The notes beneath the pieces were generated by a model. The model was not told the origin of the DNA. It did no database searches and was given only the letters and a program-made list of their open reading frames with translations. Of a stretch of 64,000 nt of DNA, positions 9,679 to 18,444 are shown in pieces (position 1 is the first letter of the stretch; each line of letters begins with the position of its first letter). Position numbers and translations under genes: made by a program. The DNA comes from Opitutia bacterium. GTDB taxonomy: Bacteria > Verrucomicrobiota > Verrucomicrobiia > Opitutales > Opitutaceae. The stretch covers positions 1-64,000 of the forward strand of contig CANGHW010000016.1 of NCBI GenBank assembly GCA_947453695.1, written 5' to 3'.

Positions 9679-9747
9679 GTTCGGCGCGAATTGCGCGCAC
9701 CGGCCGCGAAATCTTCATCGCAAAAATGAAGCGTGAGAGTGGCGGCC
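9672..9747 (+). promoter_or_regulatory. Putative riboswitch expression platform
   Basis: The heptamer GCGTGAG that forms the 5-prime side of P1 (9440-9446) recurs at 9731-9737. The 3-prime P1 strand CTCACGC (9672-9678) can therefore pair with either copy, giving two mutually exclusive folds. Between them are CTTCAT/ATGAAG (9713-9718 with 9726-9731) and GGCCGC/GCGGCC (9702-9707 with 9742-9747) helices. There is no T-run, so control may act on translation. This is a reading of complementarity, not a computed fold. Confidence 0.55.
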
Positions 9748-9802
9748 CCATCCGGTGACGGCGGGGGATTCTGCTCTTGCCCTGTTCGCTCAGCAGACAT
9801 CC

Positions 9803-11656
9803 ATGACCAAACTCCTCCCGGCCGCGCACCTCATGCGCGCGGCTCTCCTATTTTCCTCCGCCAGCCTCGTGCGCGCCCAAACGTCGCCGCCGGCGCAGCT
9901 CGATCCGGTCATCACGACCGCGACCCGCACCGCCACGGCTCCGCAATCGATCGGCTCCGTCGTCGACCTGATCTCGGGCGCGGAACTCGGGCGCCGGCAG
10001 GCCAACACGCTCGCGCAGGCGCTCGGCGCGGTCGCCGGTGCCCCGCACTTCGCGACCGGCGCGAACGGCGCGGTCTCGTCGCTCTTCCTCCGCGGCTCCA
10101 ATTCCAATCAAACCCTCTTCCTCGTCGATGGCCTGCGCCTCAACGACCCCAACACCGACTACATGGTCTTCCTCGGCGGCGCGTGTGTCGGGGCCTGCGA
10201 CAGCCTCGAGATCGGCCACGGCCCGCAAAGCACGCTCTACGGCGGGGAGGCCGTCGGCGGCGTGGTCTCGCTCCGTGCGCAACGCGGCACCGGTGCGCCC
10301 TCGGGCAGCGTTTCCTTGGAAGCCGGCAGCTTCGGCACCGTGCAGGGTGCGCTCTCAACCCAAGGCGAACGCGGCGCCAACGCGTGGAACTTCTCCACGC
10401 AAGGTGGCCACACCGACAACGAGCGCACGAACAACGTCTTCGACTCCGCCAATACCACGCTCCGCCTCGACCGCCGCGTCAGTGAGCGAGTCGCGCTTGG
10501 CGGCACCGTGCGCTGGTTTCACGGCGTCTATGGCGATCCCGGCGACCGCTACACCAACGACCCCGACAACCGCGAGCGCGAAGACAACGTGCTCACCACA
10601 GCATTCGCCGATCTGAAGCTCGCCTATACCTGGACCGCCCGCGCCGTGCTCGGCGGACAGGATCGGCGCTTTGTCGCCGAAACGCCGCGCACTGGCCGAG
10701 CCACTGGCATCACTGTCGTGAAAAACCGCCGCGCTGTGCTCGACACCCAGACGAGTTACACCGGAATCGAGCGTCACCGCGTGACGGGCGGCTTCACCGC
10801 GGAGGCGAACCACACGCGCAACACCGGCTTCGGTGACATCAACAAAAAGCAGGGCCTGCTCGCGGTCTTCGCGCAGGACGAATGGTCACCCGCAGACGAC
10901 GTGTTTCTCACCGGCGGTCTGCGCAATGATGACTTCGACACCTTCGGCCGCGCCACCACGGGACGCGCGACCGCCGCTTGGCTCATCGTGCCGAAGACGG
11001 TCAAACTCCGCGCGAGCTACGGCACCGCGTTTCGCTCGCCGAGCTTCCTCGATCTCTACGGCACGAGCGCCTTCTACGTCGGCAACCCCAAACTCCGCGC
11101 CGAACGTGCCCGCGGCTGGGATGCCGGCGCCGATTGGTATCTCGCCAACCGCCGCGGCACGCTCAGCGCGACGTGGTTCAACACCGCCTTCGCCGACCTC
11201 ATTGCGAGCACGCCGAACTTCCGCAGCGTGGAAAACATCCAACGCGCCCGCACCCGCGGCGCCGAACTCTCCGCGCAAACCACCTTGCCCGGAGCGATCG
11301 AAGTGCGCGCCAGCTACACCTACCTCGAAGCGCAAAATCTCACGACCGCAACCCGCCTGCTGCGACGCCCACGGCAAAGCGGCAGCGTCGACGCGTGGCG
11401 CGCGTTCGCCGGCGGGATCAGCGCGGGCGCCGGCCTGACCTTCGCCGCCCACCGCCGCGACGTGGACGCCAAAACCTTTCGCCAGATCGACGCCGAAGAC
11501 TACTCCGTCGCACGCCTCTACGGAGCGTGGCAGCTCACCCCACGCCTCACTGCAAAAGTGCGCTTCGAGAATCTGCTCAACGAGCGCTACGAGGAAGTGA
11601 ACGGCTACCCGGCATTGGGGTTCGGTGCGTTTGCAGGCGCAGAGTGGAAGTTCTAA
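9803..11656 (+). CDS. btuB: BtuB-like TonB-dependent vitamin B12 receptor
   Basis: This 617-residue outer-membrane receptor is predicted to import cobalamin. It begins with a signal peptide ending at VRAQ, followed by a short TonB-box-like region (DPVITTATRT), a plug domain (about 40-160, with LFLVDGLRLND and GPQSTLYGGEAVGGVV) and a barrel ending in ...GAFAGAEWKF, whose terminal phenylalanine is the barrel-assembly signal. Its size is close to BtuB (about 600) and much smaller than the saccharide receptors elsewhere in this window. The cobalamin riboswitch immediately upstream identifies the likely ligand, and the divergent metH supports it. The start at 9803 was chosen to give a proper signal peptide. 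No ABC transporter (btuCDF) is adjacent. Confidence 0.9.
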   Translation: MTKLLPAAHLMRAALLFSSASLVRAQTSPPAQLDPVITTATRTATAPQSIGSVVDLISGAELGRRQANTLAQALGAVAGAPHFATGANGAVSSLFLRGSNSNQTLFLVDGLRLNDPNTDYMVFLGGACVGACDSLEIGHGPQSTLYGGEAVGGVVSLRAQRGTGAPSGSVSLEAGSFGTVQGALSTQGERGANAWNFSTQGGHTDNERTNNVFDSANTTLRLDRRVSERVALGGTVRWFHGVYGDPGDRYTNDPDNREREDNVLTTAFADLKLAYTWTARAVLGGQDRRFVAETPRTGRATGITVVKNRRAVLDTQTSYTGIERHRVTGGFTAEANHTRNTGFGDINKKQGLLAVFAQDEWSPADDVFLTGGLRNDDFDTFGRATTGRATAAWLIVPKTVKLRASYGTAFRSPSFLDLYGTSAFYVGNPKLRAERARGWDAGADWYLANRRGTLSATWFNTAFADLIASTPNFRSVENIQRARTRGAELSAQTTLPGAIEVRASYTYLEAQNLTTATRLLRRPRQSGSVDAWRAFAGGISAGAGLTFAAHRRDVDAKTFRQIDAEDYSVARLYGAWQLTPRLTAKVRFENLLNERYEEVNGYPALGFGAFAGAEWKF

Positions 11657-11694
11657 GTTTTGACCACCACGGGCGCGGAGTGTGGAGTCGTCGC

Positions 11695-13488
11695 ATGCGG
11701 CTTCTTTCCACCTCTCTCGCCTATTTGATGTTCGGGTCGGGGCTTTGCACGGCCGCTGAGATTAATCCCGCCGAGACGCGTGCGGCTCGAGACTACGTTC
11801 CTGATGTCGTAGCGCTGGCCACGCCTTCGGCGAGTGAACTGCGCGAGTTGGTGGAGCGTTACGTCGCTGACAAAGCCGAGGTCGAGCGCTTCGCGAGTGT
11901 GAAGTCCTCGACGCTGCATCAGCAGCGGATGCGAGAGTTCTTCACGACCTGGCAGACGAAGCTCGCCGCGCTCAACTTCGACCGACTCGGGGTCGACGGA
12001 CGCATTGATGCGACTCTGCTGCGCACCCGCCTCGCCCATGAGATTCGCCTCCTCGATCGCGAAGCGAAGCGCACGCAGGAGATCGCGCCTCTGCTGCCAT
12101 TTGCCGAAGATATCGCGGCCCTGCAGGAAGCCCGGCGCTTCCTCCGTCCCGTCGATCCCAAAGCCGCGGCCGCAACGCTTGAGCGCGTGCGACTCGCCCT
12201 CGACAAGGCCCGCACGCCGCTGGAGAAGCCCAAGAGCGACGACGCCAAGGCGTCTCCACCGGTCTCGAAAGTCGTCGCGTTTCGTGCGGCCAACCGTCTC
12301 GACGAACTCAAGAAGTCGCTCGAGGAGTGGTTCAAGACTTACGATGGCTACGACCCCGCGTTTGGTTGGTGGACCCGCGAGCCGCAAAAGCAGCTCGTCG
12401 CCGCGCTCGACGACTACGGCAAGTTTCTCCGCGAGAAGGTCGCGGGACTCGACCCCAAGGCCAAGGACGCACCGATTATCGGCGATCCGATCGGCCGCGA
12501 CGGGCTGCTCGCCGATCTCGAGAATGAACTGATCGTTTATACCCCGGAAGAGCTGATCACGATCGCCGAGCGGGAGTTTAAGTGGGTCGACACCGAACTG
12601 AAACGCGCAGCCCGCGACATGGGCCTGGGCGACGATTGGAAGGCCGCGCTTGAGCGGGTGAAGCAAGCCTACGTCGAGCCTGGGCAACAGCCGGCCCTCG
12701 TCCGCGACCTCGCCCTAGAGGCCGCCCGCTTCGTGCAGGAGCGCGATCTCGTCACGGTGCCGCCGCTCGCCGCCGACGTGTGGTTGCTCCGCATGATGCC
12801 GCCGGAGCAACAAAAGGTCGCGCCCTTTTTCCTCGGCGGAAACGACATCCTCGTCGCCTTCCCGACGGATGCGATGACGCAGGAGGAAAAGATGCAGAGC
12901 CTGCGCGCCAACAACCGCCATTTCGCGCGCGCCACCGTCTTCCATGAGCTCGTGCCCGGACATCATCTTCAGTGGTGGGCCCGGGCGCGCTTCAATCAAC
13001 ACCGAGACCTGTTTTCGACGCCCTTCTGGGTCGAGGGCTGGTCACTCTGGTGGGAGTTTCATCTCTGGGATCTGAAATTCACCGCGACGCCCGAGGACCG
13101 CATGGGCGCACTTTTCTGGCGCGCTCACCGTTGTGCGCGCATCATTTTCTCGCTCAAATTCCATCTCGGCGAATGGACGCCGCAGCAGTGCATCGATTTT
13201 CTCGTTGATCGCGTCGGCCACGAGCGCGCGAGTGCGACCGGCGAGGTGCGGCGGTCGTTCAACGGCAGCTATCCCCCGCTCTATCAGGCCGGCTACATGC
13301 TGGGCGCTCTCCAACTCCGTCAACTCTATGCCCAGGTCGTCGGCACCGGCCCCGGCCAGATGTCTGAGAAACAGTTCCACGACACGATCCTTCGCGGCGG
13401 CACGATGCCGATCGAGATGGTGCGCGCACTGCTTACTCAGACGAAACTGCCGCGGGACTTTCGCGCGACGTGGCGCTTTGCAGATTGA
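11695..13488 (+). CDS. DUF885 family metallopeptidase-like protein, exported
   Basis: This 597-residue protein of the DUF885 family is predicted to be a zinc metallopeptidase. It has a signal peptide (MRLLSTSLAYLMFGSGLCTAAE) and the gluzincin-type motif HELVPGHH around residue 418, with a downstream glutamate-containing segment VEGWSLWWE as the probable third ligand. The substrate is unknown; relatives are thought to act on short peptides or on carboxyl esters. The ATG at 11695 fits the signal peptide, and a longer in-frame extension back into the receptor gene is spurious. It lies 38 bases after the btuB-like gene on the same strand and could be read through from it. Confidence 0.85.
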   Translation: MRLLSTSLAYLMFGSGLCTAAEINPAETRAARDYVPDVVALATPSASELRELVERYVADKAEVERFASVKSSTLHQQRMREFFTTWQTKLAALNFDRLGVDGRIDATLLRTRLAHEIRLLDREAKRTQEIAPLLPFAEDIAALQEARRFLRPVDPKAAAATLERVRLALDKARTPLEKPKSDDAKASPPVSKVVAFRAANRLDELKKSLEEWFKTYDGYDPAFGWWTREPQKQLVAALDDYGKFLREKVAGLDPKAKDAPIIGDPIGRDGLLADLENELIVYTPEELITIAEREFKWVDTELKRAARDMGLGDDWKAALERVKQAYVEPGQQPALVRDLALEAARFVQERDLVTVPPLAADVWLLRMMPPEQQKVAPFFLGGNDILVAFPTDAMTQEEKMQSLRANNRHFARATVFHELVPGHHLQWWARARFNQHRDLFSTPFWVEGWSLWWEFHLWDLKFTATPEDRMGALFWRAHRCARIIFSLKFHLGEWTPQQCIDFLVDRVGHERASATGEVRRSFNGSYPPLYQAGYMLGALQLRQLYAQVVGTGPGQMSEKQFHDTILRGGTMPIEMVRALLTQTKLPRDFRATWRFAD

Positions 13489-13509
13489 GCGCGGCCGCGC
13501 CGAAGTCCC

Positions 13510-15255
13510 CTACTCGATGTCGGGGTCTCCGCCTGCGAGGACGCGGTCGAGTTGGCGAAAGTTGATAGGCTTGGCGAGCAGCCCGATCATGCCGGCTCGT
13601 TGGCAGCGTTCGCGATCTTCCGGAAAGACATTGGCCGAGAGCGCCACAATGCGGGGCGGAGGCGCATATCCTGCCTGACGAATAATCGCCTCGGCAGCGG
13701 CATAACCGTCGACCTCCGGCAAGAGCAGATCCATCAGCACGAGGTCATAGCGCTTTCGCTCCGCCGCCTCGATCGCGAGTCGTCCATTCTCCACCAAGTC
13801 CGGTTCAAAACCCCGACTCCGCAAGTAACTCTCGATCAACAATCGATTCGGCGGCTGATCTTCCGCGACCAGGATCTGCAACGAGGTGTCCATCTCGGGC
13901 GCCGAGACGTTCGCCGCTGACACTGGGAAGGGCCGCAGCACGACGACCGGCACCCGGATCGTGAAATAAAAGGTCGAGCCGCGTCCCGGCTCGCTTTCGA
14001 AGCCGATTTCTCCTCCGAGCAAACGCGACAGCCGGTCACTGATGGCCAGGCCCAGACCCGTGCCGCCATAGTGGCGGGTCATGGAGGAATCCACCTGGCT
14101 AAACGGCTTGAACAATCGGTCGCGTCGATCCGCTGGAATACCGATCCCGGTGTCGGTCACCGCAAAGCGCAGCACGCAGGTCGCCCCGGTCACCACGGGT
14201 TCCGCGAGTTGGACCAAGATGCACACGCTGCCCTTGGCGGTAAACTTAAGCGCGTTGCCCACCAGGTTCACCAGGATTTGGCGTAGCCGGTGGATATCGA
14301 CTTCGATGTGCGTCGGCACATCCGGCGCGATCTCCTTGGTGAGAATCAGTCCTTTGGCCGCGGCCCGCGATTGGAAGAGCGTCACCACGGAATCCAAGAT
14401 CGTCGGCAGCGCGAGCGGCTCCGGATGAAGCGAGAGTTGCCCCGCTTCGATCTTCGAGAAATCCAAAATGTCATCGATCAGCGAGAGCAGCGACTCACCG
14501 GCGGTGCAGATGATATCGACCCGTGACCGCTGCTCCGTAGTCAGCTCCGACTCGCGCAACAAATCGGAAAACCCGAGCACGGCGTTGAGGGGCGTGCGGA
14601 TTTCGTGACTCATCACCGCAAGAAACTCGCTCTTCGCCCGGTCCGCCGCCTCCGCCCGTTCCTTGGCCGCGCGCATCTGCCGCTCCGCGTCTTTCATGGC
14701 CGTGACCTCGATACAGGCGGCGATGATCTCCTGCACGATGCCGTTTTCCTGGCGAGGGCGCATGAGCACGAAGAGCTCCACGCCATCCTGCGTGGCAAAG
14801 CCCAGCGTGACCGCTTCACCCGTCCACGCCCGCCCAAAAGCCTCATTGAGCAGTTCCACCTGATTGGGGCCTGCCACATCCTCGACAAACTTGCCCTCGA
14901 TCTCGGCCGGCGACTCGAAGCCCAGCCGGTGCAGGAGTTGGCCGCGACACAGTTTGTAGCGAAAGCCGGCGGGAGCCTTCACCACGCTCATGATCATACC
15001 CTGCTGAAAATCGAGCACCTGCTGGTAATAGCGGACGACTGCGGAAAGCTGATTCTCACTCTCGCGCCGCAGACGTTCATTCGCCTCGGTCAGTTCTGCG
15101 GAGGTCACCTCGAGGGTGTTCTCCACAAACGCGTGGTCCGCCTGAAAGCCTGTGTAGGCCGCATCCACCGCCGCGAGAAAATCCTTCCAAGCGGGATCCG
15201 CCGGATCGATCCGGGGGAGGTGCTTGCGCAATTGGCGGGTTAGGAGCGGATTCAC
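13510..15255 (-). CDS. Soluble hybrid histidine kinase with PAS and receiver domains
   Basis: This 581-residue signalling protein has no transmembrane helix, so it is cytoplasmic. Domains in order: a helical N-terminus (1-75, coiled-coil-like), a PAS-type sensor (about 80-190), HisKA with SHEIRTPLN and the phosphoacceptor His217, and HATPase (N box LVNLVGNALKF at about 330, G1 DTGIGIP near 370, G2 GGTGLGL near 400). It ends with a receiver domain (about 460-575) with phospho-acceptor Asp509 in LVLMDLLLPEVDG. No separate response regulator with an output domain is adjacent, so the downstream partner is unknown. It starts 13 bases after the stop of the FIST gene, so FIST is probably the ligand sensor in the same operon. 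Confidence 0.93.
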   Translation of the reverse strand: MNPLLTRQLRKHLPRIDPADPAWKDFLAAVDAAYTGFQADHAFVENTLEVTSAELTEANERLRRESENQLSAVVRYYQQVLDFQQGMIMSVVKAPAGFRYKLCRGQLLHRLGFESPAEIEGKFVEDVAGPNQVELLNEAFGRAWTGEAVTLGFATQDGVELFVLMRPRQENGIVQEIIAACIEVTAMKDAERQMRAAKERAEAADRAKSEFLAVMSHEIRTPLNAVLGFSDLLRESELTTEQRSRVDIICTAGESLLSLIDDILDFSKIEAGQLSLHPEPLALPTILDSVVTLFQSRAAAKGLILTKEIAPDVPTHIEVDIHRLRQILVNLVGNALKFTAKGSVCILVQLAEPVVTGATCVLRFAVTDTGIGIPADRRDRLFKPFSQVDSSMTRHYGGTGLGLAISDRLSRLLGGEIGFESEPGRGSTFYFTIRVPVVVLRPFPVSAANVSAPEMDTSLQILVAEDQPPNRLLIESYLRSRGFEPDLVENGRLAIEAAERKRYDLVLMDLLLPEVDGYAAAEAIIRQAGYAPPPRIVALSANVFPEDRERCQRAGMIGLLAKPINFRQLDRVLAGGDPDIE

Positions 15256-15268
15256 GCGCGGGCAGGAC

Positions 15269-16417
15269 TCAGGCTTCCTCGTGGAACACGGTCAATGTCA
15301 TGGTCTGGTTGTGGAGCTCACAACTGTGAGCGTCGCCGCTCGGGCAGATCTCGCCATACGAATAGAATCCCGCCGCGCTCGTGCCGGCGCCGAGGAGCGC
15401 AAGCGCCGTCTCGACCTCCTCTTCGACGCGCTGTCCCATCACGAGCTTGCGGCCCACGCAGCTCACGAGGACGGCAAAACTACCGCCGGCAACGTCCGTC
15501 GGAGCCGAGACCGCGGCGTGCCGCGCCGCTTCTTCCGCCCCGACGACCAAGTCGTCGCCACCGGCCTTCATTAGCCGCACATAGGCGCCTTCGGGAATAT
15601 CACCGGCAAACGTGAGCGACTGGCTGGCCTCATCAATCGCGAGGATCGTGCGCACGAGGCCATCATTGGCATCGCGATGGGCCAGCAGCTGGAGCGGAAA
15701 CAACAGCCCCGTGGCGGGCAGGCCCGCCGCCCGCTCTCCCAGGTAACGCTTGTAGAGCGGCAACGCCGGTTGTCCGTCGAGCGAGCGCAGGACATTGCCC
15801 TTCGATTCCGTCACGAGCCGGCGCGGGCCAAAGGCCGACCAGCCACCGGCCGAGCCGTAGCGCACCTGCAGTTTCTCCCCGTAAAATCCAATCACGACGA
15901 TCCGGTTGGGCGCGAGGTCGGCGCCGAGACCGACCAGCGTTCGGCGGAAATTTGCTCCATCGCCGGCGAGGCCGCCCGTGACCGAGATGTTTTCCGGCAA
16001 GGCCGAGCAAAATCCCTCCGACAGAGCCGTGCCGTTGACCACCAGGCCGTCACTTAGCACCAGCACGTGCCGCAGGTCCGGGGCGGCGACTCTCCGGCCC
16101 AGCTCGACCGCGGCGGAAAAGCTCTCCGTGGCCGACTCCACCACGATGGATTCGGCCCGCACCCGCGTATGCGAAAATGACACCGCAAGTGCCGCCACCG
16201 AATCGTCACGCACCGTCGCACCGAGAATCTCCCCCGCCGTGCTACAGCCGACGACGAGCGCGTCGGGAAACCGGGCCACGAGCGCCGCCACCGGCGAGGG
16301 ACTGGTCGTCAACGCCGAGGTCGACCCAAAATAGAGCACCAAATCGGCACGCTCCACCTCGCCGGTCGCGAAGTTCCAGCCTGCGGTGGGGGTCCACGCC
16401 AAAGGGATCGATTTCAT
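15269..16417 (-). CDS. FIST N/C domain sensory protein
   Basis: This 382-residue protein contains the FIST_N domain (residues about 30-225, ...DALVVGCSTAGEILG..., GGLAGDGANF) followed by FIST_C (about 225-370, LYKRYLGERAAG and the terminal FYSYGEICPSG). FIST domains are proposed ligand-binding modules, possibly for amino acids or other small molecules, and are usually coupled to signal-transduction proteins. Here it is immediately upstream of a hybrid histidine kinase, which matches that expectation. No signal peptide is present. I used the ATG at 16417; an upstream ATG at 16462 adds 15 residues that do not look like part of the fold. Confidence 0.92.
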   Translation of the reverse strand: MKSIPLAWTPTAGWNFATGEVERADLVLYFGSTSALTTSPSPVAALVARFPDALVVGCSTAGEILGATVRDDSVAALAVSFSHTRVRAESIVVESATESFSAAVELGRRVAAPDLRHVLVLSDGLVVNGTALSEGFCSALPENISVTGGLAGDGANFRRTLVGLGADLAPNRIVVIGFYGEKLQVRYGSAGGWSAFGPRRLVTESKGNVLRSLDGQPALPLYKRYLGERAAGLPATGLLFPLQLLAHRDANDGLVRTILAIDEASQSLTFAGDIPEGAYVRLMKAGGDDLVVGAEEAARHAAVSAPTDVAGGSFAVLVSCVGRKLVMGQRVEEEVETALALLGAGTSAAGFYSYGEICPSGDAHSCELHNQTMTLTVFHEEA

Positions 16418-16528
16418 CAGCTTTGTATCGCCCAAAACACCGCAGGAGTGAAGAGACCACAACCACCTAATGTGCGCCTCAGTGAAGTCCGCACGGCGGC
16501 CCCACCGCGGTGCACCGCAGAGAACATC

Positions 16529-18355
16529 TCAATCGAAGGCCTGGCGTGAATTGGTTTTAAGATAGATGAGAATCTCATCGGCAAATATCTGCCCAAATTC
16601 AGCACGTTTTTTCTCTCCCATCCCGGGAATGCCTTCCATGCGCTCGATGCGATCCGGGTAGCTTCGCGCCATGGCACGCAGCGTCGTGTCGCCAAACACA
16701 ATATAGGCCGGCACTCCGCGTTCGTCGGCCAGCTTTCGCCGGAGGGTGCGGAGCCGGTCAAACAGGATCTCGTCGCACTCGACATCCCCTTCCCGACGCG
16801 TGACGCGCTTGGCCTTCGGGAGGTCGAGCGGCTTGGTGAGCGTAATCGGCGTGCGCGCGCGCAGGACCGCCATCCCTTCTTCCGAGACGTTTAGCGTAGC
16901 GTATTCGCCTTCATCGATGCCGAGGTAGCCGAGCCGCACCAGCTCGCGCCCCACTGCCGCCCACGCCGGTCGGGAAAGATCCTTGCCGATCCCGTAGGTG
17001 CTGAGCCGGTCGTGGCCCCACCGTGTGATTTTTTCCGTGTCGGCGCCGACGAGCACTTCGACCACGTGATTGAGCCCGACACCGAAGCGGCTGTTCTGCC
17101 GGATGCGGTAAACACACGAGAGGAACTTCTGCGCCACCAGTGTGCCGTCGTAGGTCTCGCGCGGCTCAGAGCAGTTGTCGCAGGCCCCGCAGTTATCGAG
17201 GGGGAATCGCTCGCCGAAATACTCCAACAACTCCGCCCGCCGGCACCCCGCGCTCTCCGCGTAGTGCACAATCTGGCGGAGCTGCGCTCGGGCGATTTCC
17301 TGCTCCTGCTTGTTCGTGATCTCGTCGAGGAAATGCGTCTGTTTCGCGATGTCGCCCGCGCTGAAGAGGAGCAGGCAATCACCCGGCAACCCATCGCGGC
17401 CCGCCCGCCCGGTTTCCTGATAGTAGCCTTCGATGTTCTTCGGCAGATCGTGGTGGATGACCCAGCGCACGTTCGGTTTGTTGATGCCCATGCCGAAGGC
17501 GATCGTCGCACACATGATCCGCGTATCATCGCGGAGAAACGCCTCCTGGTTGCGTGCCCGCTCCGCGGCATCGAGGCCCGCGTGGTAAGCCCGCGCCGCG
17601 TAGCCGCGCCCCGCCAGCGCCTCTGCCACCCGCTCCGCCGTCGCCCGGCTAGCGCAGTAGACGATGCCGCTCTCGTGCTCCCGCTTGCGGATGAAATCGA
17701 TGATCTGCTTCGAGGGCTGGTCCTTCGGGATGACGCGGTAGGTGAGATTAGGACGGTTGAAACTCGCGACGAAGATCTGCGTGTTGCGCAGCTTCAGGTG
17801 CTTGATGATGTCGTCGCGCACGCGTCCGGTGGCGGTCGCGGTGAGCGCCATCACCGGCACCCCTGGCAGGGCCTCGCGCAATTTCGCCAGCTGCCGATAC
17901 TCCGGCCGGAAATCGTGTCCCCACTCCGAGACGCAATGAGCCTCGTCAATCGCGAGCGCGACGACGTTCCACGCCTTCAGGTTCTCCAGCCACGAATCGA
18001 GCATCAGCCGCTCCGGCGCGACATAGAGAAGTTTATACTGGCCACGATGCAGACCAGCCAAACGCGAGCGCGCCTCCTTCTCGCCGACCGAAGAGTTGAG
18101 AAACGTCGCCGCCACGCCGCTCGCCTGGAGTTGGTCCACCTGATCCTTCATCAACGCAATCAAGGGCGAAACGACGACCGTCAGCCCGGGGCGCGCCAGC
18201 GCAGGAAGTTGGAAGCAGAGCGATTTCCCCCCGCCCGTCGGCAACAGCGCAAAGACATCCTTGTCCGCGAGCGTAGCCTCGATGATTTCGCGCTGGAGCG
18301 GGCGAAAGGTCGAGTAGCCGAAGATTGTCTGGAGCAGGCGCAGGAGGTCGGACAC
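16529..18355 (-). CDS. recQ: ATP-dependent DNA helicase RecQ
   Basis: This 608-residue 3-prime to 5-prime DNA helicase of the RecQ family acts in recombination and replication-fork repair. Motifs: Walker A PTGGGKS (about 39-45), DEAH box IDEAHCVSEWGHDFR (about 137), SF2 motif VI as YYQETGRAGRDG, a RecQ zinc-binding region with cysteines in AGCRRAELL and CGACDNC, a winged-helix RQC domain and a C-terminal HRDC domain (FDRLRTLRRKLADERGVPAY). It is a full set for a bacterial RecQ. The start is uncertain. I preferred the GTG at 18355 (VSDLLRLLQTIFGY) because the ATG at 18436 adds a glycine/arginine-rich tail and would crowd the divergent gene. Confidence 0.95.
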   Translation of the reverse strand: MSDLLRLLQTIFGYSTFRPLQREIIEATLADKDVFALLPTGGGKSLCFQLPALARPGLTVVVSPLIALMKDQVDQLQASGVAATFLNSSVGEKEARSRLAGLHRGQYKLLYVAPERLMLDSWLENLKAWNVVALAIDEAHCVSEWGHDFRPEYRQLAKLREALPGVPVMALTATATGRVRDDIIKHLKLRNTQIFVASFNRPNLTYRVIPKDQPSKQIIDFIRKREHESGIVYCASRATAERVAEALAGRGYAARAYHAGLDAAERARNQEAFLRDDTRIMCATIAFGMGINKPNVRWVIHHDLPKNIEGYYQETGRAGRDGLPGDCLLLFSAGDIAKQTHFLDEITNKQEQEIARAQLRQIVHYAESAGCRRAELLEYFGERFPLDNCGACDNCSEPRETYDGTLVAQKFLSCVYRIRQNSRFGVGLNHVVEVLVGADTEKITRWGHDRLSTYGIGKDLSRPAWAAVGRELVRLGYLGIDEGEYATLNVSEEGMAVLRARTPITLTKPLDLPKAKRVTRREGDVECDEILFDRLRTLRRKLADERGVPAYIVFGDTTLRAMARSYPDRIERMEGIPGMGEKKRAEFGQIFADEILIYLKTNSRQAFD

Positions 18356-18444
18356 AGCCCGCCACCATGCAACGGCCGCACGGCCCGGCGCACGGAAATT
18401 ATTGCGCCCTTGGCACCCGCCACCCGGGCAGCCCAATCTCGCGC

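Noticed and set aside
10978-11694. N-terminal extension of the DUF885 gene into the receptor gene
   Set aside because: It is an out-of-phase reading of the receptor sequence, arginine-rich, and the signal peptide begins at 11695.
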